The translations under genes and the position numbers were made by a program. 12,702 bases of DNA from positions 1-12,702 of the forward strand of contig CANMHZ010000013.1 in the NCBI GenBank assembly GCA_947497635.1, given 5' to 3'. Source of the stretch: Helicobacteraceae bacterium. Lineage in GTDB: Bacteria > Campylobacterota > Campylobacteria > Campylobacterales > Sulfurimonadaceae. The notes under the pieces are model-generated. The model was not told the DNA's origin and searched no databases. It was given only the letters and a program-made list of their open reading frames with translations. Shown piece by piece: positions 1 to 7,282 of the stretch; position 1 is the first letter of the stretch, and every line of letters begins with the position of its first letter.

Positions 1-883
1 TATTAATATGCCTCAGATGAATGGAATTGAGCTAAGTCGTATAATACTAAAACAAACTCCCCATCAAGCTATCATCATTATCAGTGCCCATGATGAGACT
101 GGTTATTTGTCAGAAGCGATTGAGATGGGAATATCTGCTTTTGTTACCAAACCTATCAAGCAAAAAGGGTTATATCAAGCACTTTATAAAACGTCAATGG
201 CAATATGTGATCATAAATTTGTTGAGGAACATATAGATCGTTTGGAAGCATTAAACTTACGATTAGAAAATCAAAATAACGAACTCGCTGTAAAGAATGC
301 ACAGCTTGAGAAATCATTACGTTTGCTCAATACTATTAGTCACAAAGACGAACTACTGCACCCAACCAAGCAGACGCATCCAACCATCACCACTGTATCG
401 GATAATGACACATTGCGTTTGAAAGAGCAACTTAGGCATTTTATCGAAGAGGACTTATCAGAGCTAAAAGATCTGCTTACGGAGATTGATTTGGTTGTTA
501 TCGAGATTATCAATAATATAGATGCAATAGCAATTGATTCACGCTCACTACTTGCGTCATTATTTAAAAAATATGCCTTAACTCTCTCAATGTATACGCT
601 TTTTGATGAGCTTAGTATTGCAATGTCCGCTTTTTCACACACATTAGAAAACCATCCACTTCCCTCGGATGAACAGAGAATCCAAAATATCTTCTTACTG
701 CTTGAAGCATTTGTCTATGATTTAGGGCGATGGCATACCGATTTATCCTCTTGTGATGAAGGTAAATTAAATCTTTTTGATGCTTCTAATATTGGAAATA
801 TGCAACTCATCACCAATATGTGGCTAGCCAATGATCTGGACGAAGCAACAGATGAAGATTTGGATGCGATTTTTGAGTTTTAA
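1..883 (+). CDS. Response regulator, receiver domain plus coiled coil and unassigned helical C-terminus (5' partial)
   Basis: This gene enters from the left edge. The in-frame codons before the first ATG at 8 read Ile-Asn, giving the INMPQMNG motif that follows the phospho-acceptor Asp in receiver domains. The base at position 1 is T, as expected for a GAT codon cut by the edge. Numbering from the Met at 8, Ser26 (IIIISAHDE) and Lys48 (FVTKPI) are the conserved Ser/Thr and Lys of the receiver. Residues about 71-110 are Leu/Glu/Asn-rich and look like a coiled coil. Residues about 131-291 are helical and acidic, with no recognisable helix-turn-helix, GGDEF, EAL, HD-GYP or kinase motif. It is therefore probably a non-DNA-binding regulator acting through protein contacts, with its sensor kinase likely upstream. 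It converges on the chemoreceptor gene with a 52-nt gap. The receiver call is sure; the output function is unknown. Confidence 0.88.
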   Translation, partial: INMPQMNGIELSRIILKQTPHQAIIIISAHDETGYLSEAIEMGISAFVTKPIKQKGLYQALYKTSMAICDHKFVEEHIDRLEALNLRLENQNNELAVKNAQLEKSLRLLNTISHKDELLHPTKQTHPTITTVSDNDTLRLKEQLRHFIEEDLSELKDLLTEIDLVVIEIINNIDAIAIDSRSLLASLFKKYALTLSMYTLFDELSIAMSAFSHTLENHPLPSDEQRIQNIFLLLEAFVYDLGRWHTDLSSCDEGKLNLFDASNIGNMQLITNMWLANDLDEATDEDLDAIFEF

Positions 884-935
884 GGCGTGATATCGGCTAA
901 GAAAGTAACCTCCTAAGAGATGAAGCTATTATTAC

Positions 936-2201
936 TCAATACTTTTTCTCTGTTATCATTTCATCAATTAATCTAAATACATCCGCACTTGAGTGTTCAA
1001 TCATATCAATTGATTTTTTGATCTCTTGCTTGGAACACGTCACATTGCTACCAGAACATTTTTTGGCGAGCTCATTGGCTTCTCGGTGAACTATACTGTG
1101 AGGCTGAGCAAGGTTTTTGTATGCGTTGGTTTTACCGTATGCTTCATTTCCAAGCGTCGAATACCATTTTCCCAAACGGCATGATGTATGATCTGTTTCT
1201 TTGAACTCAGATTTTTCTCCAAAAATGAGCGAATAAATATTATTCTTGTAGATGACATGGTCAACTTTTGCTAAACTTCCAAATGCAAAATCAGCGAGGG
1301 TATTTGTTTCTTTTTCTGACTCAATAGCATTATTTTTAAATGTAACTATATCATCATTGATTGCTACAATGAGATCTTTAGTTTTTAAGGCAAGATTATT
1401 TATCCCTTCCGTACTATTTTGTATCTCTGTAGTTTCTTGTTGCATAGCCTGCACTACTATTTCAATCTCTTTAGTTGCTTTTTGAGTGCGCTCAGCCAAT
1501 TTTCTTACTTCATCGGCAACGACGGCAAATCCACGACCATGTTCTCCTGCACGTGCAGCTTCAATCGCAGCATTAAGTGCCAACAAATTGGTTTGATCAG
1601 CAATGTCTTTGATAAGAGCAATGATACTTGATATTTCACCACTTCGTTGGGCAAGTTGAATCGTCGATTGTACAGCTTCGCTCATATAGTCTGAAAGCTG
1701 ATCTGTTTGAATCATAGCCTCTGTTGCAAGCTTGCTTGCGTCATTTGAATCATTAGTCATTTGAATAGCATCTTGTGACATAATTCGTAAATGATCTACC
1801 ATTGCAGTAAATACGTCTTGATTGTTTTTTAGGGCTTGATGAATGGAAGAATGATGTGTAGCAAGGAGACTTTGATCGTGTCTAACATCCCCTTTTTTAA
1901 ATCGATAAATAGTTGCATTCTTTATTGTTTGGAATTTAACTTCACCCTCACACTCACCTACTTTAATACTTGACTGATTTCTTCGTAGCTCTGAAATAAT
2001 CTTATTTTGATTTGGAAGAGTGTCAAAGGCTGAATTAGACGCAATTATATTGCCATTTGAGTCAACGACTACCATATATTCATCATAAGAAAATGAAGAG
2101 ATAGCTTCAAGCTGAATATTTTTTTCTACATGTGCTAAAAGTTTTGCTTCTAGGTTACTTTTTTCTGCCTCTAATCGACGTATAGCTGCTTTCCCAAACA
2201 T
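936..2201 (-). CDS. tlpD: Cytoplasmic methyl-accepting chemotaxis protein with CZB zinc-binding domain, TlpD-like
   Basis: This 421-residue chemoreceptor has no transmembrane segment, so it should be soluble and signal to CheA/CheW from the cytoplasm. In order it has a short coiled coil (1-35), a small PAS-like segment (about 40-110, YMVVVDSNGNIIASNSAF), the MCP signalling hairpin (about 190-260, tip region DQTNLLALNAAIEAARAGE), and a C-terminal chemoreceptor zinc-binding (CZB) domain. The expected zinc ligands are visible as His315, Cys341 (in HTSCRLGKWY), His368 and His372. Length and architecture match Helicobacter TlpD, whose CZB domain is linked to oxidant and energy taxis. The ATG at 2201 is preferred over an in-frame start at 2273, because AGGGA sits just upstream of it and MFG is a TlpD-like beginning. 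No CheR/CheB-binding pentapeptide is seen at the C-terminus. The symbol reflects architecture, not proven orthology. Confidence 0.9.
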   Translation of the reverse strand: MFGKAAIRRLEAEKSNLEAKLLAHVEKNIQLEAISSFSYDEYMVVVDSNGNIIASNSAFDTLPNQNKIISELRRNQSSIKVGECEGEVKFQTIKNATIYRFKKGDVRHDQSLLATHHSSIHQALKNNQDVFTAMVDHLRIMSQDAIQMTNDSNDASKLATEAMIQTDQLSDYMSEAVQSTIQLAQRSGEISSIIALIKDIADQTNLLALNAAIEAARAGEHGRGFAVVADEVRKLAERTQKATKEIEIVVQAMQQETTEIQNSTEGINNLALKTKDLIVAINDDIVTFKNNAIESEKETNTLADFAFGSLAKVDHVIYKNNIYSLIFGEKSEFKETDHTSCRLGKWYSTLGNEAYGKTNAYKNLAQPHSIVHREANELAKKCSGSNVTCSKQEIKKSIDMIEHSSADVFRLIDEMITEKKY

Positions 2202-2244
2202 GATAGAATCCCTAAATATGATTTTATATATATTTTGAAAGAAT

Positions 2245-2273
2245 ACAATAAGTTTGTTGCAAGTTTGTTGCAA
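2245..2273 (-). promoter_or_regulatory. Candidate sigma70 promoter of the chemoreceptor gene, overlapping an 11-bp repeat
   Basis: Read on the minus strand, TTGCAA (2273-2268) is separated by 17 nt from TATTGT (2250-2245). This would start transcription about 37 nt before the ATG at 2201. Both hexamers are imperfect, and the AT-rich DNA at 2222-2240 offers alternative -10 sites. The call is an inference from position and spacing. Confidence 0.35.
2252..2273 (-). repeat. Two head-to-tail copies of an 11-bp unit (TTGCAACAAAC)
   Basis: On the minus strand TTGCAACAAAC occurs at 2273-2263 and again, without a gap, at 2262-2252, followed by TT. The 11-bp period is about one helical turn, so both copies face the same side of the DNA. 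They overlap the candidate -35 and spacer of the chemoreceptor promoter, which would suit a regulator site. A simple local duplication is equally possible. Confidence 0.8.
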
Positions 2274-2363
2274 AGTAATTTATATAATAACATATTATTA
2301 TATTTAAGAATGAAAAATTCCATTACACATGATGTTTATTTACTTATTTTAATGATTTTAGAC

Positions 2364-2385
2364 TGCGATACCGTGAAGCATCGCA
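2364..2385 (-). terminator. Weak hairpin after the FadL gene, possible terminator
   Basis: TGCGAT (2364-2369) and ATCGCA (2380-2385) form a 6-bp stem with a 10-nt loop, five bases after the porin stop codon. On the minus strand it is followed by GTCTAAAATC rather than a clean T-run, so termination would be weak. The arm with its flank reads GTCATTGCGAT, a pattern also common in dispersed bacterial palindromic repeats. Confidence 0.35.
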
Positions 2386-2390
2386 ATGAC

Positions 2391-3578
2391 TCAAAAACGA
2401 TATTCAATTCCTGCTGTCACGAGATAAGCACGGGCATTACTAAACGTACCATTAATCCCACTAGCTTGAGAGACTTCACGATTTTTTTTCATATCCACCA
2501 AACCAGCAAGCCCAATATTCCATGATTTGTCGATTTGATAACGTCCCCCCAATGAAGCAATAATAGCATCCGAATCAGGAAGTTCATACCCAAGCGTTGC
2601 CGTGGGAACTGGTGTCTTATCGACTGCAACCCCCGCCATCGCTACCCAACGATCATATTTTTGAGTAAGCCCTAAACGGTAGGTGTTGGTGTCATTCCAG
2701 TTTTTAGGTTTAATCGATCCAAATACTGCTTCTGCTGTGGCATTGGTATAGTCAAACTTTAATTGCTTATAAGATGACCAATAAGTTCGCTCATAAACTG
2801 CTTCAACTGTTGTCCCTGTATCAAACGTATAGGCGCACGCTAAATTGAATGTTGCAGGAATGGGAATGCTGACTGAAACGGGAACATTTTTACTAAAATT
2901 TGCAGGTGAATAAGCCAAATCAGCACTCCCTTCTTCATTCAAACTCACTTTTGAACGATACGTAGCCGCCAATGAAAGGTTAGCCACGGGTTTGTAATTA
3001 AGGGCAAGGTTATATCCATAATTGATGGCATTCCCAGTCATATCCTGAGAATAGACTCCTATTCTACTTGCTTTAACAATACCCTCACTCGAAATCACCC
3101 GAAAACCAACCCCCATACTCACCTTATCACTCAAAGCAACTGCTATCGATGGATTAAACTCAACTGCTTGGAGCGTAAATTCTTCGGCACTTGCTTTGGC
3201 AACCGCACTATCCCATCGCTTCGACAATCCCGCTGGAGCTGTAATACTAAATCCAAAACGCGCACCATTATCACCTAATTTTTTAGAAGTATAATGAAAT
3301 GATGGTACTAAAAATTTCTCTTCTTTAGAACTATAATTACCCGTTATCCCCGAAAAGTCAATCGGACTTAACCCAATATACGTCGTATCCACTTCAAGTA
3401 AATTGGCATCGTCATTGTTGACCATTGCAGCAGGATTATAATACGCGGCATCCGCCCCGTGAGCATTAGCTACATACGCTGCACTCAATGCCGTCGCATT
3501 GACCGAACTCTCAGGGATTGCATACCCTCCTGCTATAAGTGTTGCTGATGCAACCGCCGAAATTAAAATTATTCTCAT
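2391..3578 (-). CDS. OmpP1/FadL family outer-membrane transporter
   Basis: This is a 395-residue outer-membrane beta-barrel of the FadL/TodX family, which passes hydrophobic molecules such as long-chain fatty acids or aromatic hydrocarbons through the outer membrane. A signal peptide runs to about Ala20 (LIAGGYA), with the mature protein starting at IPESS. The family N-terminal hatch signature follows (ALSAAYVANAHGADAAYYNPA, about residues 30-50). The rest alternates in beta-strand style and ends in Phe (GIEYRF), as expected for Bam-dependent insertion. Its ATG lies 3 nt after the endonuclease IV stop codon, and its AGGAG ribosome site lies at the end of that gene, so the two are almost certainly cotranscribed. 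Company with a fatty acid desaturase suggests lipid uptake, but the substrate cannot be read from sequence. Confidence 0.92.
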   Translation of the reverse strand: MRIILISAVASATLIAGGYAIPESSVNATALSAAYVANAHGADAAYYNPAAMVNNDDANLLEVDTTYIGLSPIDFSGITGNYSSKEEKFLVPSFHYTSKKLGDNGARFGFSITAPAGLSKRWDSAVAKASAEEFTLQAVEFNPSIAVALSDKVSMGVGFRVISSEGIVKASRIGVYSQDMTGNAINYGYNLALNYKPVANLSLAATYRSKVSLNEEGSADLAYSPANFSKNVPVSVSIPIPATFNLACAYTFDTGTTVEAVYERTYWSSYKQLKFDYTNATAEAVFGSIKPKNWNDTNTYRLGLTQKYDRWVAMAGVAVDKTPVPTATLGYELPDSDAIIASLGGRYQIDKSWNIGLAGLVDMKKNREVSQASGINGTFSNARAYLVTAGIEYRF

Positions 3579-3581
3579 CCT

Positions 3582-4427
3582 CTACTCCTGCATTGAATAT
3601 AAAAGCTCTATCTCCTGTGCCCAAATCGTCTCATCAATCGTCTCTAAAACGAGTGGAATATCATCCATCCGAGGATCATTCATGAGAAAATGAAACGCAT
3701 CCAGCCCAATTTTTCCCTTGCCCAATGAATCATGCCGATCGACATGAGACCCAAGATCAGGTTTTGAATCGTTAATGTGCATCCCTTTGAGATACTTAAA
3801 CCCTATTATTGTATCAAATTCTTTCCAAGTTGCATCATACGCCTCGCGAGTACGAATATCATATCCTGCTGTGAACATGTGACACGTATCGATACATACT
3901 CCAACACGTGATTTATCATCAATACGCTCAATTATGGCTGCAATATGCTCGAATCTCCACCCAAGATTAGACCCCTGCCCTGCGGTATTTTCGATGGTGA
4001 GATTAACCCCCTCCACCATCTTAATCGCTTCATTCATACTCATAGCGATACGGTCGATACACTCCTCTTCGGTGATTTGTTTGAGGTGACTACCGGGATG
4101 AAAATTGAGCCGATCAAGCCCTAGCTGAGAACACCGCTGAAGTTCATCAATAAACGCCTCAAGAGATTTTTGTCGCTTCTCCTCTTCGGGATGTCCCAAA
4201 TTGATCAAATACGAATCGTGGGGGAGGATATGACGTGGCAAAATTCCGCTTTTCGCAAGATTATCTTTGAAGAGTCCAATCGTCTCATCCTCAAGAGGCT
4301 TCGCTGCCCACTGTTTTTGATTTTTGGTAAAAAGGGCGAATGCTTTCGCCCCTATTTTCATCGCATTAAGGGGGGCGTTAAAAACTCCTCCGCTAGCTGA
4401 GACGTGTGCACCGATGTATTTAGACAT
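3582..4427 (-). CDS. nfo: Endonuclease IV (AP endonuclease, deoxyribonuclease IV)
   Basis: This is a 281-residue class II AP endonuclease that cuts 5' of abasic sites and removes 3' blocking groups in base excision repair. All nine trinuclear-zinc ligands known from E. coli Nfo are present, each shifted by one residue: His70, His110 (NFHPGSHL), Glu146 (TIENTAGQG), Asp180 and His183 (GVCIDTCHMFTAGYD), His217 (HINDSK), Asp230 and His232 (DRHD), and Glu262 (VLETID). It should be fully active. The ATG at 4427 is chosen because it gives the canonical start MSKYIGAHVSASGG and has AAGGA seven bases upstream. An in-frame extension to 4505 would overlap the lipoprotein gene and add no homology. It lies between a lipoprotein gene (40 nt upstream) and fadL (3 nt downstream). 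Confidence 0.97.
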   Translation of the reverse strand: MSKYIGAHVSASGGVFNAPLNAMKIGAKAFALFTKNQKQWAAKPLEDETIGLFKDNLAKSGILPRHILPHDSYLINLGHPEEEKRQKSLEAFIDELQRCSQLGLDRLNFHPGSHLKQITEEECIDRIAMSMNEAIKMVEGVNLTIENTAGQGSNLGWRFEHIAAIIERIDDKSRVGVCIDTCHMFTAGYDIRTREAYDATWKEFDTIIGFKYLKGMHINDSKPDLGSHVDRHDSLGKGKIGLDAFHFLMNDPRMDDIPLVLETIDETIWAQEIELLYSMQE

Positions 4428-4467
4428 TGTTTTTTCCTTGTTTATAGTTTTTAGATAAAGCATTAAT

Positions 4468-4971
4468 TTATTTTGTAGTTGTGTTATCCTCTTGCACATC
4501 CCCAATCTTTATCATCAAACCATTCATCCTATCTTTAAAATAGACCTCTTTTACAGAGTGGCGATAGAGTATGTCCATCTTCTCATTTTTGATACTTTGT
4601 TGAGATAGTCCTGTGGGACTTTCGCCCTTTCCTACCCCCTCAAAAATATCTTTTCCTTGCAAAATACGGCGCATCGTATCGCGGGGATACCCCTCATAAA
4701 GATAGTCATGATTAAACGCCTCTTCGCTCATACACCCCGCACTCACACACACATCCTGATCGATGGAAATCTTCTCTACTGCAACCCCTGCGGTGAAGAG
4801 TTCAACCTCTATAGCATCCTGAGCATATCGGATATATCCCATATCGGAAAATTTAAGTTTAGGAGTTTTGATCGTAATGAGTTTAGGCTCACTGACCGTG
4901 TAGTGTTTCGTCGCACATCCCCCCATAAAAAAGAGGAGGAGACTAGCCCATAGGATAGAGAATTTTAGCAT
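4468..4971 (-). CDS. Small predicted lipoprotein of unknown function
   Basis: This 167-residue protein has a lipoprotein signal peptide: basic start MLKF, hydrophobic core SILWASLLLF, then lipobox MGGC with Cys19 as the lipidated residue. The mature part is soluble, has a Cys75-x4-Cys80 pair (DVCVSAGC) and the segment YPRDTMRRILQGKDIF. I do not recognise a named family. It may be a Campylobacterota-specific envelope lipoprotein. The ATG at 4971 puts the signal peptide at the N-terminus and overlaps the aldo/keto reductase end by 29 nt. A GTG at 5001 would add ten residues before it and cannot be excluded, since the ribosome site at 4971 (TTGGA) is weak. It is in the middle of the desaturase-to-fadL gene run. 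Confidence 0.8.
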   Translation of the reverse strand: MLKFSILWASLLLFFMGGCATKHYTVSEPKLITIKTPKLKFSDMGYIRYAQDAIEVELFTAGVAVEKISIDQDVCVSAGCMSEEAFNHDYLYEGYPRDTMRRILQGKDIFEGVGKGESPTGLSQQSIKNEKMDILYRHSVKEVYFKDRMNGLMIKIGDVQEDNTTTK

Positions 4972-5959
4972 GCACTGCGTCCAATTTTTGAAGTATTTCA
5001 CTGCTAAGGGTCAGATCCATCGCCGCCAAACTTACATCCAATTGCTCTGCCGTTGTCGCACCAATGATCGTAGAGGCGACAAAATCGAACTGTTTGCTCC
5101 ATGCAATCGCCATCGTTACGGGATTTAATCCTACCTCGTGGGCAATACGGAGATATTCTTGGGTCGACGCAAGGGTTTTGTCATTGAGAAAACGGGCTGC
5201 CATAAGTCGTTGACGTTGATTTGTGGAGTTGACATAATCACTAAAACGTCCTGACCCAACAGTAGACTGATTGTATTTTCCACTCAATACTCCACCACCA
5301 AGAGGAGAATAAGGGAGCAGTGAGATTTTTTCTTCACGGCACAACGCCCCTATCTCTGTCAAATCACGACGATTAAGAAGAGAAAAATTATTTTGTATTG
5401 ACTCAAACCGTGCCAGCTTCTCGTATTTTGAGACCATGAGCGATTTCATCGTCCCCCGTGCCGTATCATTGGAAGTTCCGATATAACGAACCTTACCGCT
5501 TTGCACCAGTGAATCAAATGCTCGCATTGTCTCTTCGATGGGGACAATGGTATCGGGCCAGTGCATCTGATACAAATCAATATAATCAGTTCCCAAACGT
5601 TTGAGCGATCCTTCAATAGCCCGTTCGATGTGAAAACGATCACACGCCGTGTAGCCATGACGAATAGGGGGGACGAACCACCCTGATGCTGCCCCTGCTA
5701 CTTTTGACGCTAAGATTAAACTATCGCGCGGTTTGGTTTTGAGCCATCGCCCTACCATCTCCTCGGTTAGTCCTGAGAGTTCGAAGCTTGGCGGAACAGG
5801 ATAAAGCTCTGCTGTATCGAAGAAATTGACCCCAAAATCATACGCCTTATCCATAATTTTAAACGCATTTTTTTCATCACACTGACTTCCGAATGTCATT
5901 GTTCCTAGACAAATCGGCGATACACGCAAACCACTGCGTCCTATGTAGCGAAATTCCAT
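4943..5959 (-). CDS. Aldo/keto reductase, Tas-like
   Basis: This is a 338-residue NADPH-dependent aldo/keto reductase with a TIM barrel. The full catalytic tetrad is visible: Asp48 and Tyr53 (FFDTAELYP), Lys86 (ILASK) and His133 (YQMHWPD). The start MEFRYIGRSGLRVSPICLGT is the usual one for the family. The insert after the Tyr motif (residues about 54-66) and the overall length recall the E. coli Tas branch. It reduces an aldehyde or ketone that cannot be named from sequence. Its ATG shares one base with the stop codon of the desaturase gene (TAATG at 5959), so the two are translationally coupled. It could act on carbonyls from lipid oxidation, but that is only a contextual guess. Confidence 0.9.
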   Translation of the reverse strand: MEFRYIGRSGLRVSPICLGTMTFGSQCDEKNAFKIMDKAYDFGVNFFDTAELYPVPPSFELSGLTEEMVGRWLKTKPRDSLILASKVAGAASGWFVPPIRHGYTACDRFHIERAIEGSLKRLGTDYIDLYQMHWPDTIVPIEETMRAFDSLVQSGKVRYIGTSNDTARGTMKSLMVSKYEKLARFESIQNNFSLLNRRDLTEIGALCREEKISLLPYSPLGGGVLSGKYNQSTVGSGRFSDYVNSTNQRQRLMAARFLNDKTLASTQEYLRIAHEVGLNPVTMAIAWSKQFDFVASTIIGATTAEQLDVSLAAMDLTLSSEILQKLDAVHAKILYPMG

Positions 5960-7122
5960 TAAATTCCCTCTATTCTTAGCAACTTCGTCTTACCGACCAT
6001 CAAATCAATGGACATCAAAATTCTTTTAAATACGGAATCTTGTCGATATTCTAAGTTATGCTTTTTGCATATCTCTTTCACTATTGGTTGCATCTTTTGA
6101 TAAAAACTATGAGGCATATCGGGGAAAAGATGATGTTCGATTTGATAATTCAAAAAGCCGTGAGCAAAATCTATAAGATCTGTCCCCGTATTGTAATTAA
6201 CACTTCCCATAATTTGTCTCAAATAGTATTCTCCCTGATTTTTATGCGGTGTGGAAAATTGATAAATATCCTCTGCCGAGTGATTGGGGACAATGACCAA
6301 AAAGGAGTGAAGATTCGCAAAAAGTTCGCCCAACAGTAGGATAATGAAAACATTTCTAACCGCTTCCATACCGAATGGGTAGAATAAAAACGGAAGGAAA
6401 ACAAATTGAAAAACTCCATAAGGGAGATAATAATTTTTCCAAAGCTCTAAGCCATTTTTGGTAAAAGGGGTCAGTTCATACCCTAACATTAGAGGTTCTT
6501 TGTTACGTAAACGCTCTTTATTCTCTAAAATTCTGAGTGTATTTGGGGCGTAATAAGCTATTTTCCAAAATGCAGCAAAAGTATAAACAATGGCATACTT
6601 AAAAAACATTGGCATATTTATATTGTGTAACCATGTTAAATTTCTCTCAACATTATCAGGGTCATCCAATTCGCCTAAATGGTAATGATGCATAATATTA
6701 TGTTCATACGCCCAAGCATCGGGTTTAATCCAATCCAGCCAATCAACCCATCGTCTATTTCCGCTTGCATACCCTTTTTTGGTATATCTATAGGGAATAT
6801 TGGGAACTTTATCATACGCACCGTGCAAGATTGGGTGTGTTACATTCGCCCATCTACCAACATTTCCAATACCAATAAGAAGAGCTGCCACAACACCAAA
6901 AAGCCAAAATACCGAAGGATGCATAGTATAGTCACTATAATCCAATGCAATAATTGCAAAAATTAGTATAAAACCACCAATAGTCGAACCTCTGCCCCAT
7001 CTCTCTAATTTTAATAAATGTTGAAAGTCTTCCTCTGTTCTTGATCCAATCGTTACTTTGATTTCATCAATATCCCGTTCAAGCTGTTCTTGATCTACGT
7101 CTCTATAATCTGCATACGCCAT
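5959..7122 (-). CDS. Membrane fatty acid desaturase (di-iron, three His boxes)
   Basis: This is a 387-residue integral membrane desaturase that introduces double bonds into acyl chains of lipids or thioesters using O2 and electrons from an external donor. The three histidine boxes are intact: HPILH (His96, His100), HNIMHH (His141, 145, 146) and QIEHH (Gln327, His330, His331). The Gln in the third box is typical of front-end and related lipid desaturases. Hydrophobic segments lie at about 46-60, 71-88, 173-191, 233-250 and 256-278. No cytochrome b5 or ferredoxin domain is fused, so the electron donor is separate. The ATG at 7122 has AGAGG upstream. It begins 39 nt after the tRNA-Arg 3' end and overlaps the reductase gene by one base. 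Such an enzyme implies oxygen availability and membrane fluidity control. Confidence 0.92.
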   Translation of the reverse strand: MAYADYRDVDQEQLERDIDEIKVTIGSRTEEDFQHLLKLERWGRGSTIGGFILIFAIIALDYSDYTMHPSVFWLFGVVAALLIGIGNVGRWANVTHPILHGAYDKVPNIPYRYTKKGYASGNRRWVDWLDWIKPDAWAYEHNIMHHYHLGELDDPDNVERNLTWLHNINMPMFFKYAIVYTFAAFWKIAYYAPNTLRILENKERLRNKEPLMLGYELTPFTKNGLELWKNYYLPYGVFQFVFLPFLFYPFGMEAVRNVFIILLLGELFANLHSFLVIVPNHSAEDIYQFSTPHKNQGEYYLRQIMGSVNYNTGTDLIDFAHGFLNYQIEHHLFPDMPHSFYQKMQPIVKEICKKHNLEYRQDSVFKRILMSIDLMVGKTKLLRIEGI

Positions 7123-7161
7123 ATTTTATGAACCTCTAATGATATATATACTGTTTGTGGG

Positions 7162-7238
7162 TGGTGCGCCTTACAGGATTTGAACCTGTGACCTACAGCT
7201 TAGGAAGCCGTTGCTCTATCCAGCTGAGCTAAAAGCGC
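7162..7238 (-). tRNA. tRNA-Arg (anticodon CCT)
   Basis: The minus strand folds as a complete cloverleaf. The acceptor stem is GCGCTTT/AAGGCGC with one G-T pair. The D-arm is GCTCAGCTGGATAGAGC. The anticodon stem is ACGGC/GCTGT with loop TTCCTAA. The T-arm is ACAGG-TTCAAAT-CCTGT. The discriminator is A and the 3' CCA is encoded (7164-7162). The anticodon CCT (7204-7202) reads the AGG arginine codon. It lies 44 nt after the J-domain gene and 39 nt before the desaturase gene, all on the same strand, so read-through into the desaturase operon is possible. No copy of the tRNA 3' end is seen elsewhere in the window, so there is no sign of an integrated element here. Confidence 0.97.
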
Positions 7239-7282
7239 AAAAAGTGAAGAATAAAATGCGGGTTAGGCGTTAAATGTTACCA

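Noticed and set aside
884..935. A shared terminator between the convergent response regulator and chemoreceptor genes
   Set aside because: Only very weak complementarity (GGCTA/TAACC with a mismatch) was found and no stable stem with a T-run.
2202..2273. An N-terminal hydrophobic extension of the chemoreceptor that might look like a membrane anchor
   Set aside because: The extension covers the likely promoter and leader, and AGGGA precedes the internal ATG at 2201, so the protein is taken as soluble.
4428..4505. An extended start for endonuclease IV
   Set aside because: The added 26 residues have no family similarity and overlap the lipoprotein gene. The ATG at 4427 has its own ribosome site and gives the family's normal length.
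7162..7238. tRNA-Arg as an attachment site for an integrated element
   Set aside because: No integrase gene and no second copy of the tRNA 3' end were seen in the window.
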